A DNA stretch of 64,000 bases, from positions 20,888-84,887 of the forward strand of contig JAMXLJ010000138.1 of the NCBI GenBank assembly GCA_024281095.1, written 5' to 3'. The notes below the pieces were generated by a model, which searched no databases, was not told the DNA's origin, and saw nothing but the letters and a program-made list of their open reading frames with translations. Every line of letters begins with the position of its first letter. Within the stretch, counting starts at the first letter, position 1. Source of the stretch: Acidimicrobiia bacterium (GTDB taxonomy: Bacteria; Actinomycetota; Acidimicrobiia; IMCC26256; JAMXLJ01). Positions 7,253 to 16,802 of the stretch are shown piece after piece. Position numbers and translations under genes: made by a program.

Positions 7253-9147
7253 GTCGTGGTGGTCGTCGAGGACCCGCTGAACTGACCCACCGTGATCGTG
7301 ACGGTGGAGCCCTGCGGCGCCTGCATGTTGCCCTGCGGATTCTGGGCGAGCACGAGCCCGTCGTGTGACGCGGTCGACGGAACGGTGACGACCTGCACCT
7401 TGAACCCGGCTGCGCTCAGGGTCGCCTGAGCCTGCGACTGCGTGGTGCCGGTCACGTCGGGGACCGTGGCGTTTTGCGGACCGGTCGAGACGAACAGCTT
7501 CACCGTGCTGCCGCGCGCGGCCTGCGTGTTGCCGGCCGGGTCCGTGCCGATGACCTGACCCGCGGGCACGGTGTTGCTCGGCTGATTGACGCGCTGGACC
7601 TTGAACCCGGCCGCGGTCAACGTCTGCGTCGCGGTCACCTGGTCGTCGTTCTGCACTTGCGGCACGCTCACCGGAGCGGGGCCGGCCGAGACCATGACCG
7701 TCACGACGGCACCCCTCTGCACCTGGGCCCCGGGCGGCGGGTCGGTGCTGATCACGACGTTCGGCTGGATGTTCTCGCTCGGCGTGGTCTGCTTGTTGAC
7801 CCTCAGGCCGAGGCCGGAGAGCGTCAGGTTCGCCTGGTCGAACGTCTGGTTCGTCACGTCGGGCAGCGCGAACGGGCCCGCGCCGCTGCTGACGCGCAGG
7901 GTCACGGTGTCGCCCTTGTGGATCTTCGTGCCCGCAGTCGGGCTCTGGCTGACGACGTTGCCGGCCGGGACCGTGTCACTCGTCACCGGCTCCGTCTTCA
8001 CCTTGAAGCCCGCACCGACGAGCGTGAAACGCGCGGTCGCTTCCGGCTGATTCACCACGTTCGGCGTCGCGACCGTCTTGCCGCCACTGTTCCCGAGGAG
8101 CAGGACCAACGCGACGATGGCCGCGCCTAGCAGGAGGAGCGCCGCGATGACGGCCAGGATGGGCCCGCGTGACCGGCGTCGTTCCTCTTCCACGGTGCGG
8201 CGCGCGACCGTCGACGGCACCGGGGCCGCGGCGACGGTCTGTTGCGCCGCGGTCGGTTGCACCGCGGTCATGGATCCCGTGATCGCCGCGACCTCTGCCG
8301 TGACCGGCGCGGCGATGGGCGGCTGGCCGCGCTGGAAGCGCAAGAGGTCCGTTCGCAGATCGTCGGCCGACTGGTAGCGCGAGTCGGGGTCCTTCGCCAT
8401 GGCGGTCAACACGATGCGTTCGAAGTCGGGTGGCAACGCGCCGACGCGTTGCGACGGCGGCTGCACGTCTTCGCGTACGTGCTTGTACGCGACCGCGACG
8501 GGCGTGTCGCCCGAGAACGGCGGCGTTCCGGTGACCATCTCGTAGAGCACGACACCGAGCGAGTACACGTCGGAGCGCCCGTCGCAGGGCAGCCCCTGTG
8601 CCTGCTCGGGCGAGAAGTACGTGGCCGTACCCATGACGGAGCCCGTCTGCGTGAGACCCTCGCTCGTGCCGGCGCGGGCGATCCCGAAGTCGGTGACCTT
8701 GACGATGCCGCTCGGCGTGATCAGCACGTTGCCCGGCTTCACGTCGCGGTGCACGACGCCGGCGCGGTGCGCGTAGCCGAGCGCGCCCGCGATGTCGGCG
8801 CCGATCTGCGCCGCCTCGTGGGGCGACAGCCGGCCGCGTGAGCGGATGAGGTCGCGCACGCTTTGACCGTCGACGTACTCCATGACGATGAAGTACGTGT
8901 TGTCCTCCTGGCCCCAGTCGTAGATCGCCACGATGTTGGGGTGGCTCAGGTTGGCGGCGGCCTGGGCCTCTCTGCGGAACCGCTCCACGAAGCTCTGCTC
9001 GCGTGCGTACTCCGGGAAGAGGACCTTGACGGCCACCGGACGGTCGAGCAGTTGATCCCGCGCGAGGTAGACCTCGGCCATCCCACCGCGCGCGAGCACG
9101 CGGTCGACCTCGTAGCGATTGGAAAAGGAGCGAGGATCCGCTGCCAT
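7249..9147 (-). CDS. pknB: PASTA-domain serine/threonine kinase PknB
   Basis: This 632-aa receptor kinase has an N-terminal Hanks-type kinase domain (about 11-270): glycine loop ARGGMAEVY, ATP-binding Lys41, catalytic HRDVKPGN (Asp135), DFG (153-155) and an activation loop with TGSVMGTATYFSPEQ. A juxtamembrane stretch leads to one transmembrane helix (about 329-352) and four extracellular PASTA repeats (about 358-622), which bind muropeptides or lipid II. A short poly-Thr tail ends the protein. PknB controls cell-wall synthesis and division in actinobacteria. It lies last but one in the operon with pbpA, rodA, pstP and FHA genes. No pknA gene is present, unlike in mycobacteria, so this may be the only kinase of the locus. 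Confidence 0.95.
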   Translation of the reverse strand: MAADPRSFSNRYEVDRVLARGGMAEVYLARDQLLDRPVAVKVLFPEYAREQSFVERFRREAQAAANLSHPNIVAIYDWGQEDNTYFIVMEYVDGQSVRDLIRSRGRLSPHEAAQIGADIAGALGYAHRAGVVHRDVKPGNVLITPSGIVKVTDFGIARAGTSEGLTQTGSVMGTATYFSPEQAQGLPCDGRSDVYSLGVVLYEMVTGTPPFSGDTPVAVAYKHVREDVQPPSQRVGALPPDFERIVLTAMAKDPDSRYQSADDLRTDLLRFQRGQPPIAAPVTAEVAAITGSMTAVQPTAAQQTVAAAPVPSTVARRTVEEERRRSRGPILAVIAALLLLGAAIVALVLLLGNSGGKTVATPNVVNQPEATARFTLVGAGFKVKTEPVTSDTVPAGNVVSQSPTAGTKIHKGDTVTLRVSSGAGPFALPDVTNQTFDQANLTLSGLGLRVNKQTTPSENIQPNVVISTDPPPGAQVQRGAVVTVMVSAGPAPVSVPQVQNDDQVTATQTLTAAGFKVQRVNQPSNTVPAGQVIGTDPAGNTQAARGSTVKLFVSTGPQNATVPDVTGTTQSQAQATLSAAGFKVQVVTVPSTASHDGLVLAQNPQGNMQAPQGSTVTITVGQFSGSSTTTTT

Positions 9148-9222
9148 GCGTCGAGAAACCCTACTGGTCCGTCGGTTCGGTCATGAGGCGCGTCCTCTCC
9201 GGGAAATGTCGAGATCTCGCGG

Positions 9223-10689
9223 TCATGGGCCCTGCAGCAGCTTCTGGAGAACCTGACGTGCGATCGGTGCCGACACCCGCCCACCGGTGGCGTCGCTGCC
9301 CTGGTTGCCGCCGTGCTCGACGATGACCGCCACGGCGAAACGCGGCGCGTCGGACGGCGCGAAGGCGATGAACCAGGCGTTGGGCGCCTGCTGACCGCCG
9401 ACCTGCGCGGTGCCTGTCTTGCCGGCCACGGGCACGCCGGGGATCTGGGCGGGGGTGCCGGTGCCGTTCGCGACGACCCCGTTCATCAGCGTTGTGAGCG
9501 TCGCGGAAACCTGGGGCGTCATCGCCTGTTTCCATTGCTTCGGCTCGAAGCGGCGCACGAGCCCACCTTGCGCGTCGCGGATCTCGCTCATCACGTGCGG
9601 CTCCATGATCACACCGTTGTTCGCGACCGCCGCAGCGACGAGGGCCATCTGCAACGGCGTGACGGCAATGAAGCCCTGGCCGATTCCCGCGAGACCGTAG
9701 AACGCCTTGTTGGTCGCGAACGGCTTGCCGTCCATGTCGGTCGACGGGACCGCGCCGGGCGCGACGTCGAGCGGCGGTCGCTCACCAACGCCGAACGCGT
9801 GCATACCGGGCGGGAAGAGGTCGCCGAGACCGATGCCGATGTCGGCGAAGGTGGTGTTGCACGAGACGGTGAAGCTCTCCGTCAGCGTTCCTCCGCAGCT
9901 CTCGTTGCCGAAGTTGGCCAGTGTGCGCGGCGAGTCGGGCAGCTGAAGGCTGGTGCGGACCGGAAATGTCGAATCGACCGTGACCTTGCCGGTGCCGAGA
10001 CCCACCGCGGTGGTGACGACCTTGAAGGTGGAGCCCGGCGCGTAGATCTCGCGGTACGCGCGCGCGAGGTTCGGGTGGGTCGGATCGTTGTTGAGCCCGG
10101 TGAAGTAGGTGTTGACAAACGTGCCGTTGTGCGCGGCGAGCCCGCTCGGGTTGAACGACGGGTTGGAATACATCGCCAGAATTGCGCCCGTACGCGGGTC
10201 GAGCGCGACCACCGACCCCCGCTGCGTGCCAAGTGCCTGACGCGCGACCTCCTGCACGTCGGAGCGCACCGTGAGCACGACCGAGCCGTACTGGTCCTTG
10301 GTCGACAAGATGTTCCGGAAGTTGAACCGGGCGACGTCGGGATCGTGGCCCGCGAGCGCATCGTTGTAGGTCGCTTCGACACCGGTGTTGCCGACGACGA
10401 ACGACTGATATCCGACGATCTGTGCGAGCAGGTCCCCGAGCGGGTACTCGCGTTGCAGCTTGAAGAGGTCGTTGGACGCCACCGACTTCGCCGCAACCTT
10501 GCCGTCGGCCGTGATGATCTCACCCCGGGGGTGCGAGTAGTCGCGCACGAGCCGCCGCACGTTACGGGGATCGTGATCCAGCTTCTTCGCGTCGACGACC
10601 TGCAAGTAGGTGAGCTGGCCCACGAGCGCGAGCAGCAGCACCACGACCGTGATGCCGAACCGGCGGATCATGCGGTCCATCGTGTTCAT
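9223..10689 (-). CDS. pbpA: Penicillin-binding protein A (class B transpeptidase)
   Basis: The protein is 488 aa with an uncleaved N-terminal membrane anchor (about 9-31), an N-terminal dimerisation region, and a C-terminal transpeptidase domain. The penicillin-binding motifs are all visible: S220-TFK, S276-CN and K424-TG. It cross-links peptidoglycan stems in the periplasm, working with the SEDS polymerase encoded just upstream. Its ATG overlaps the rodA stop (ATGA), which argues for translational coupling and a fixed PbpA/RodA pair. A 75-nt gap separates it from pknB. Confidence 0.94.
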   Translation of the reverse strand: MNTMDRMIRRFGITVVVLLLALVGQLTYLQVVDAKKLDHDPRNVRRLVRDYSHPRGEIITADGKVAAKSVASNDLFKLQREYPLGDLLAQIVGYQSFVVGNTGVEATYNDALAGHDPDVARFNFRNILSTKDQYGSVVLTVRSDVQEVARQALGTQRGSVVALDPRTGAILAMYSNPSFNPSGLAAHNGTFVNTYFTGLNNDPTHPNLARAYREIYAPGSTFKVVTTAVGLGTGKVTVDSTFPVRTSLQLPDSPRTLANFGNESCGGTLTESFTVSCNTTFADIGIGLGDLFPPGMHAFGVGERPPLDVAPGAVPSTDMDGKPFATNKAFYGLAGIGQGFIAVTPLQMALVAAAVANNGVIMEPHVMSEIRDAQGGLVRRFEPKQWKQAMTPQVSATLTTLMNGVVANGTGTPAQIPGVPVAGKTGTAQVGGQQAPNAWFIAFAPSDAPRFAVAVIVEHGGNQGSDATGGRVSAPIARQVLQKLLQGP

Positions 10690-12017
10690 GAGTGGGATGC
10701 CACCGCGATGGCCGACGTTCGCGCGTACGCCTCGGCGTCGGCCGCAGCCTCGTCCGAGATGCGCAGGAGCAGCGCGACGAGCACGAAGTTCGCGACGAGC
10801 GACGATCCTCCGTACGAGACGAACGGCAGCGTGATGCCCGTCAATGGGATCAGTCGCGTGACCCCGCCGATGATGACGAACGCCTGGATACCGATGAGGC
10901 CCGTGAGGCCGGTCGCGAAGAGCTTCGTGAACGGCCGGTCACTCGACACGGCGATGCGGAAGCCGGCTCCGACCACGATGAGAAAGGCGATGACGACCGC
11001 GACGGTGCCGAGCAGGCCGAGCTCCTCGCCCACCGCGGCGAAGACGAAGTCGGTGGCCGCGTTCGGGATCTTCTGAGGGCTCCCGAGACCGAGGCCGGTG
11101 CCGCCGAAGCCGCCGCTGCCGAACGCGAACAGCGACTGGATCAGCTGGTAGCCCTTTCCTTGAGCGACGGGCCACGGGTTGATCCACGTCGACACGCGTA
11201 CCTGCACGTGCCCGACGGCGTTGTACGCGAACACCGACGCGACCGCGAAGAGCCCGGCCGCGCCGATCAGGTAGGCCGACCGTTCCGTCGCGACGTAGAG
11301 CATCCCGACGAACACCGCGAAGAACAACATCGACGAACCGAGGTCGCCCTGCCCCGCCATGATGATGAGCGAGAAGCCCCACGCGAGCACGAGCGGGAGC
11401 AGGTGCTTGGGATCGGGCACCATCATCCGCCCGATCCGCCGGCTCCCGGCCGACAGCAGTTCACGCTTGTCGGCGAGGTACGACGCGAAGAAGACGACGA
11501 GGAGCACCTTCGCGATCTCGTTGGGCTCGAAGTTCACCGGGCCGAGGTGCACCCAGAGCCGCGCGCCGTTGATGGTGGCACCGATACCCGGTGCGAGTGG
11601 CAGCACGAGCAAAGCGAAGCCGAGCAACGCGAACGTGTAGCGGTATCGCTCGAGCGCGCGCGGCCGCCGCACGACCGCGAGTGTCGCGACGAAGCACGCC
11701 ACACCAACGCCGGTCCACACGGCCTGTGTGCGCGCGAGGTGATGATTCAGACGCGAGATCATGATGAACCCAATGCCGCACAAGAGCGCGACGAGCGGGA
11801 GCAAGGTTGCGTCGCCTCGTGGCGCGAACCAACGCACGCCGAGATGCGCGACGGCGAACATCCCGACCATCACCGCGAGCAGCACCCAGAGGTCCGGTGG
11901 CAGGTCGAGCTGCTTCGAGAGCTGCACGAGGATGTAGCCGGAGACGACGATGACGACAGCCAGCAGGCCCAGCAGGAGCTCGGACCCGCGGCGACGGCGC
12001 GCAACAGCAGATTTCAT
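10686..12017 (-). CDS. rodA: SEDS-family peptidoglycan polymerase RodA/FtsW
   Basis: The protein is 443 aa with about 12 transmembrane helices. SEDS hallmarks are present: NGARLWVHLGPVNFEPNEIAK, QGDLGSSMLFF (the catalytic Asp region) and the C-terminal LPFVSYGGSSL. The enzyme polymerises lipid II into glycan strands and pairs with a class B PBP. The ATG at 12017 gives a normal N terminus (MKSAVARRRR before helix 1); the longer track start overlaps the pstP gene. It follows pstP after 13 nt and overlaps pbpA by 4 nt. By position it matches the mycobacterial rodA of this operon. Confidence 0.94.
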   Translation of the reverse strand: MKSAVARRRRGSELLLGLLAVVIVVSGYILVQLSKQLDLPPDLWVLLAVMVGMFAVAHLGVRWFAPRGDATLLPLVALLCGIGFIMISRLNHHLARTQAVWTGVGVACFVATLAVVRRPRALERYRYTFALLGFALLVLPLAPGIGATINGARLWVHLGPVNFEPNEIAKVLLVVFFASYLADKRELLSAGSRRIGRMMVPDPKHLLPLVLAWGFSLIIMAGQGDLGSSMLFFAVFVGMLYVATERSAYLIGAAGLFAVASVFAYNAVGHVQVRVSTWINPWPVAQGKGYQLIQSLFAFGSGGFGGTGLGLGSPQKIPNAATDFVFAAVGEELGLLGTVAVVIAFLIVVGAGFRIAVSSDRPFTKLFATGLTGLIGIQAFVIIGGVTRLIPLTGITLPFVSYGGSSLVANFVLVALLLRISDEAAADAEAYARTSAIAVASHS

Positions 12018-12030
12018 GCCGGTGCGCCGG

Positions 12031-13305
12031 TCATGGTCCGATCGGTGTGCTCGGTGGCGGTGCAGCCGGCGGTGCGGGACTCGTGGTCGTGGTCGTGGCG
12101 GCAACGGCTCGGCGCTCGTCGGCCTTGCGCTGCAGCGCGGACAGGTACTCGAGCGCTCGCGTCTTGTCGGTGAACTTCTTCTTGCCCCGCACGTCGGCCT
12201 GGTCGGCCTCGGTGAGGTCGGAAACACGGAGTGGTGTGCGCCGCTCGACCGTGGGCTCGAATCCCAGCACACCGCCCGGGCGACCCCGGAACAAGGTGAC
12301 CCGGCCGGCGTCGAACGTCACGAAGAACGCCTTGCGCGCATACCAGGCCACCGCACCGACCGCGACCCCGACCACGATCGCGACGGGCAGCAGCCACACG
12401 AGGAATCGGAAGAGCCGCCGTGTCGTACCTCGCGGCGCGAGCCGGATCGGTCTCGGGAGGTCCTCGTCGATGACGGCGTCCGAGGCGCGGTCGGCCTGCG
12501 GCTCCGCCTCCGAGGCCTCCGCGGAATCGACGGCCGCGGGCGTCGTGGGGACGAGCGGCGTGGCGGTGGTCAGGTCGGCACGCTCGCCCCGCGGTGGATC
12601 GTCGGACGCGGCCTCCAGGACGACCGCGCTCACGTTGTCTTCACCCCCGGCCGCGTTCGCCGCGTCGACGAGCATGTTCGCGGCGCGCTGCGGATCGTGC
12701 TCGCGGCGAAGGATGCGGGCGATGTCGACCTCGCGCACCATCGTGGTCAGACCGTCGGAGCAGATGAGCACCCGGTCGCCGGGGTCCAGGTCGACCGGGT
12801 AGACGTCGACGAGAACGCTCTCGTCGACGCCGAGAGCGCGGGTGATGATCGAGCGTTGTGGGTGCACGACTGCCTGCTCGGGCGTGAGCCGGCCTTCGCG
12901 CACCAGCTCCTCGACCAGGCTGTGGTCCTCGGTGATCTGCTCGAGCTCGTCGTCGTGGAAGCGGTACGCGCGCGAGTCGCCGACGTGGCCGATGACGATC
13001 GAGTTGCCGTCGGTCGCGACGGCGGCGGTGAGTGTCGTGCCCATGCCACGCAGGTTCTCGTCGTCGTGGGCCTTCGCGAACACGGCGGTGTTGGCTGACT
13101 CGATCGCCTCCGAGATGGGACGGCCCGCGGCCACGGCCGCCCGCAGCGCCTCGAGCGCGGTCGCGCTGGCAACCTCGCCGGCGCGGTGGCCGCCCATGCC
13201 GTCGGCGACTGCGAAGAGGTGCAGTCGTTCGTCGACACGGACGGCGTCCTCGTTGCCCTCCCGCACCCGGCCGACGTCGCTGGCGGAGCCCACGAGCAGC
13301 CTCAC
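12031..13305 (-). CDS. pstP: PP2C-type Ser/Thr phosphatase PstP
   Basis: This 424-aa membrane phosphatase reverses PknB phosphorylation. The N-terminal PP2C domain (about 1-235) has the metal-site motifs VREGNEDA, VADGMGGHRAGE (Asp35), GDSRAYR, SDGLT and GGEDNVSAVV. A basic acidic linker leads to one transmembrane helix (about 325-347) and a short extracellular tail ending in a Thr/Pro-rich stretch. The GTG start overlaps the fhaB stop (GTGA). Gene order and architecture match the mycobacterial stp/pstP gene, so the function is secure. Confidence 0.94.
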   Translation of the reverse strand: MRLLVGSASDVGRVREGNEDAVRVDERLHLFAVADGMGGHRAGEVASATALEALRAAVAAGRPISEAIESANTAVFAKAHDDENLRGMGTTLTAAVATDGNSIVIGHVGDSRAYRFHDDELEQITEDHSLVEELVREGRLTPEQAVVHPQRSIITRALGVDESVLVDVYPVDLDPGDRVLICSDGLTTMVREVDIARILRREHDPQRAANMLVDAANAAGGEDNVSAVVLEAASDDPPRGERADLTTATPLVPTTPAAVDSAEASEAEPQADRASDAVIDEDLPRPIRLAPRGTTRRLFRFLVWLLPVAIVVGVAVGAVAWYARKAFFVTFDAGRVTLFRGRPGGVLGFEPTVERRTPLRVSDLTEADQADVRGKKKFTDKTRALEYLSALQRKADERRAVAATTTTTSPAPPAAPPPSTPIGP

Positions 13306-13775
13306 ACCGTCACCTCCGTGACGGTCTGACCGAACTGGATGCGGTCACCGCGGCGTAGGCGCGTGGCGCCTTCGATGCGTTTGCCGTTGACGTAGGTTCC
13401 GTTGCGGGAGCCGAGATCTTCGACGTACGTGCGTCCGTCTCGTTGGAACAGACGCGCGTGGACCTGCGACACGAACGTGTCGTCGGGCAGCACGATCTGG
13501 CATCCGCCTCCGCGTCCGACCGTGACTTCGCGATCGAGCGTGAATGCCTCGCCGGCGAGCGATACGGGCTCGACGATGTGCAACGACGGAAGCCGCCGCC
13601 GATCGCGTGACTTCGGCTTCGGCTTCGGCGGCGGCACGACCTCGTCGGCCGCGAGGTCCACGTCCTTGGCCGCGCGCATCTCGAGCACCACCACCCGCAC
13701 GACACGCGCGAGGAAGAGGTAGAGAAGGGCGAGGAAGCAGAACTTCAAGACGGTGAGCAGGTTCTCGGTAGTCAT
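13302..13775 (-). CDS. fhaB: Membrane-anchored FHA-domain protein FhaB/FipA
   Basis: The protein is 157 aa. An N-terminal transmembrane helix (about 5-30) precedes a basic Pro/Lys linker and a C-terminal FHA domain (about 70-155) with GRGGGCQIVLPDD, SQVHARLF and DLGSRNGTYVNG, the phosphothreonine-binding loops. FhaB-type proteins recruit PknB-phosphorylated partners to the division and growth machinery. The gene is second in the operon and overlaps pstP by 4 nt. Confidence 0.92.
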   Translation of the reverse strand: MTTENLLTVLKFCFLALLYLFLARVVRVVVLEMRAAKDVDLAADEVVPPPKPKPKSRDRRRLPSLHIVEPVSLAGEAFTLDREVTVGRGGGCQIVLPDDTFVSQVHARLFQRDGRTYVEDLGSRNGTYVNGKRIEGATRLRRGDRIQFGQTVTEVTV

Positions 13776-13779
13776 CGTC

Positions 13780-14433
13780 TCAGGACGCCTCGAACCGGAT
13801 CGTCGCCGCGCCCGCGCCGATCACGTCGCCGTCTTCGAGCAGGCGCTGGCTCACCGGCTGGCCATTCACGGTCGTGCCGTTGAGCGACCCCAGGTCGTGC
13901 AGCACGTAGCCCTCCGCTTCCGGGCGGATCTCGGCATGCCGCCGCGACACCTGGGGGTCGGGCAGGGGCACGGTGCAGTCGGAGAGGCGCCCGATCGTGA
14001 CGGTGCCTTCGTCGAGCGCGATCCGCCGGCCGTCGGAGAGCACCAGCGATCCGGCCCTGCCGTGCACGCCTTCGACGATCGCGGCGTCGACGTGGAACTC
14101 GCCCCGCCGCAGGCGTTCGCCGACCGCGATCTCGACCCGCACCGGGCCGAGGAAGTGGTACTTCTCATCGCGCGCATGTTCGCGCGCTGCGTCCTCGAGT
14201 TCCCGGATCAGTGTGTCGGCGAACGACTCGAAGTGCTCGTAGTCCTCCTCGGCCAGCAACACCTTCACATGGTTGGGCGCGACAGTGCCGCGGACGCCGA
14301 TTGTCCGATGCGCATCGAGCTCGCGGACCATCCGTCGGGCGATCTCCACGGGCTGCAGACCGCTGCGGAACGCCTTCGCGAAGGTGCCTTCCACGAGCCG
14401 CTCGAGCCTCCGCTCGAACCCCTGGAGTCCCAT
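13780..14433 (-). CDS. fhaA: FhaA-like protein (DUF3662 + FHA domain)
   Basis: The protein is 217 aa. The N-terminal DUF3662 domain (about 1-120; start MGLQGFERRLERLVEG) is followed by a C-terminal FHA domain with IGRLSDCTVPLPDPQVSRRHAEI and DLGSLNGTTVNG. Mycobacterial FhaA is over 500 aa because of a long disordered linker; here the linker is nearly absent. FhaA binds phosphorylated MurJ or other PknB targets and restrains cell-wall synthesis. It is the first gene of the minus-strand operon, so the promoter should lie between 14434 and the tRNA-Leu. It ends 4 nt before fhaB. Confidence 0.92.
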   Translation of the reverse strand: MGLQGFERRLERLVEGTFAKAFRSGLQPVEIARRMVRELDAHRTIGVRGTVAPNHVKVLLAEEDYEHFESFADTLIRELEDAAREHARDEKYHFLGPVRVEIAVGERLRRGEFHVDAAIVEGVHGRAGSLVLSDGRRIALDEGTVTIGRLSDCTVPLPDPQVSRRHAEIRPEAEGYVLHDLGSLNGTTVNGQPVSQRLLEDGDVIGAGAATIRFEAS

Positions 14434-14541
14434 CGCGACCGGAGTGTACCGGCGTCCCGCCGGCGTCCTGGGCCAGGCAGAGGGGCCGATCAGGGCCCTT
14501 GCTAACCTTCCTCCCCCGGTGCGGGCCCAGCCGCGCGCCGT

Positions 14542-14625
<84 letters not shown>

Positions 14626-14734
14626 CCGAGTGTGATGTCGCGAGACATCGTGGACAGGTCGTTCAGGTCAGGGAGAAGGCCGACCACGAGGCACAGCCAC
14701 TCGGCGGTCCAGCCTTCGCTCCCACCGCGCGAGA

Positions 14735-14766
14735 CACCCCGTGCCGAGCAATCTCGACACGGGGTG
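14735..14766. terminator. Strong hairpin between convergent genes
   Basis: CACCCCGTG-C-CGAG pairs with CTCG-A-CACGGGGTG around a CAAT tetraloop, a 14-bp stem with a single mismatch. It lies between the tRNA-Leu (plus) and the convergent phosphodiesterase gene (minus), so it can stop transcription from both sides. No T-run follows, which is common for actinobacterial hairpin terminators. The rest of 14626-14818 shows nothing else. Confidence 0.6.
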
Positions 14767-14818
14767 CTCATCGCGTGCGCGGGATCCGGCGGACCTCCGC
14801 GTTCGTCGGCTCTGGCTG

Positions 14819-16552
14819 TCAGTGCTGGTCGAATTCCCGGAGCCCCGGAAGCACGCGGACGTGCTCCACGCGCACCGAGTCCAACGTGTTCTTGTCGAGT
14901 CCGAGAAGCGTCAGGATCGTCGGGGCGACCTGATACGTGCGCACGGGCTGGTCCACGGTCCGAGCCTGTGCCTCGTGCTCGGCCAAGCGCCTGCCGTCGA
15001 CGACCAGCATTGCGACATGCGTGTCGTTGGCGGAGAACCCACCGTGCTCGGCAACCTTCTTCACGCTCTTCGAGTAGATGGTGCCCACGATTGGTTGGAT
15101 GATGATGTCCGGCGTACGGGGATCCGTGGCCGGGTTGCCGAACTGATCCTCGAGCGGCTCGCCGGTGAGCAGCGTCTGGATCCGGGCCGTGTTGGCGCCC
15201 TTCCGATCTTTCTCGAGTGCCGCGACGGCCGGCGCCACGCCGGCGGAGTGCTGGTACCACATCAGCGAGACGTCGTCGTCGATGGTGAAGTCAGGCTGGG
15301 TGACGCCGGCATTCGTCAGGACCGCGTTTTCGGCGCTGCCGATCATGTGCAGCTGCTTGGGGTCGATGGGCGATTGCCCGTGCTTGGCACTGATGATGAT
15401 CTGCGTCGACGACAACAGATGCTTCGCCTTCAGCTCGTCGACCATCGAGCCGAGCGCGGTGTCGACGAAACCGATCGCGCCCTCGAGCTGCGGGGTGAAG
15501 GTCAGCGTGCCGGGCATGTAGCCGCCCGGCGTGTAGCCGGCCTGGCACGGGATCGGACGCTGCTTGGAGGTCGTGTTCCAGTCGCAGAAGTTCGGGTCGA
15601 CGAGCTTCTGGCCGACGCTCACCGCTTGGAAGTTCATCCCGAAGATCGCCGGGACCGGAGCGTGGTTCGTACCGACCGAGTTCCAGCCGTCGATCTGGTT
15701 GAGGATCGCGTCGACCTTGACCTGGTCGTACGACTCGGTGTCGCCGACCGAGTCGGTGATCGCCGCGCCCGGGAACTTGGTCGTGTCCCGCGGGAAGCTC
15801 ACGATGTGAGTGGTTCCGACCCGGGTCGTCTTCAGTGTCGGCGGGATGATGTCGGCGTTGATCTCGGTCTGGAACGGGTCGTCGACCGCGTTCGGGGTGC
15901 CGTGACCGGCCACGAGCCCGTTGGCAGCCGGGTGCTTGTCGGCCCATGCGGTGTACAGCTTGGCCGCGTGCGCCACGCTGAAGATCGAGTTCACGCGGTT
16001 GAAGTCGTTGGGAAAGACCGGCACGCATTTCCCATTCACGACGGCGCGATTGAGCTGGGCCGGGTCGACCCCCTCGTTGAGGATCGTGCGGGTGCCGTTC
16101 GGGTTGCTGAACGTCGGCGCACCGTTGTCGACGTTCTCGAAGTACTGCGCCTCGGCTCCCGCCGGCGGGGTGCAGTCCTGCTTGCCCGAAGCCAGCTGCG
16201 CCGGAGCCGTGAAGAACGTCCGGTCGTACGAGTCGTCGTAGTACACACCCGAAAGCTTGGGATCTGCTCCGGTGGTCAGGCCGACGATGCCCGGGGAGGA
16301 GTCGCTGGGCTTGGAAGTCGCGGCGTTTGTGTACGTCGTGCCGTAATGGGCGAGCTTCGCAAGATTCGGGCAGGCGCCAGCGGCCTCGCACTGTGCGAGG
16401 TCGAAGGCGTGGAAGCCGTCCACGCTGATGAGGAGCACATGGCGCGTACGCCCGGACGGATTGGCGGACGCCGGAGACGCGACCGCGGCGAGCCCGCCCA
16501 CGAGCACGAGGCCGGCCACCGCACTGGCGAACCAGCGGCGAAATCGATGCAT
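14819..16552 (-). CDS. Secreted type I phosphodiesterase/nucleotide pyrophosphatase family protein
   Basis: The protein is 577 aa. A Sec signal peptide (basic start, hydrophobic core, ASPASA cleavage region near residue 30) precedes an AlkP-type phosphodiesterase domain beginning HVLLISVDGFHAFD, with the metal-binding aspartate. The nucleophile is likely in SKPSDSSPG, and ISAKHGQSP and EHGGFSANDTHVAM supply later metal histidines. Such enzymes hydrolyse phosphodiesters or nucleotides outside the cell. I use the ATG at 16552, which has GGAGG 5 nt upstream, rather than the track's start eight codons earlier. It stands alone, with 250 bp upstream to the divergent SRPBCC gene; I see no clear regulatory motif there. 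Confidence 0.87.
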   Translation of the reverse strand: MHRFRRWFASAVAGLVLVGGLAAVASPASANPSGRTRHVLLISVDGFHAFDLAQCEAAGACPNLAKLAHYGTTYTNAATSKPSDSSPGIVGLTTGADPKLSGVYYDDSYDRTFFTAPAQLASGKQDCTPPAGAEAQYFENVDNGAPTFSNPNGTRTILNEGVDPAQLNRAVVNGKCVPVFPNDFNRVNSIFSVAHAAKLYTAWADKHPAANGLVAGHGTPNAVDDPFQTEINADIIPPTLKTTRVGTTHIVSFPRDTTKFPGAAITDSVGDTESYDQVKVDAILNQIDGWNSVGTNHAPVPAIFGMNFQAVSVGQKLVDPNFCDWNTTSKQRPIPCQAGYTPGGYMPGTLTFTPQLEGAIGFVDTALGSMVDELKAKHLLSSTQIIISAKHGQSPIDPKQLHMIGSAENAVLTNAGVTQPDFTIDDDVSLMWYQHSAGVAPAVAALEKDRKGANTARIQTLLTGEPLEDQFGNPATDPRTPDIIIQPIVGTIYSKSVKKVAEHGGFSANDTHVAMLVVDGRRLAEHEAQARTVDQPVRTYQVAPTILTLLGLDKNTLDSVRVEHVRVLPGLREFDQH

Positions 16553-16802
16553 TCGGATCCTCCCGGGAGACGTCACAGAGCGTGGCCTCGTCCGTCGGCT
16601 GAAGGGTGCGAGCGACGAGACCGCAGAAGCTGCCCGCGCTTGTCAGCGTCACACGGGAATGGATCCGGCGACCGCACGGAAACGAATCCTTCAATGCCCC
16701 GTCAGGTGGTGTTCAACCGGGACGCCTACCGCTCATGTCGCCGCCGGTCGGAAACCGCTCCCCACGCGCGAGGCGGCGTAACCGGTCGTAGAGTCACGAA
16801 GC

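Noticed and set aside
16553-16802. A Pho box (GTTCACC repeats) before the secreted phosphodiesterase
   Set aside because: Only one loose match (GTTCAACC) is present, without a second repeat at the right spacing.
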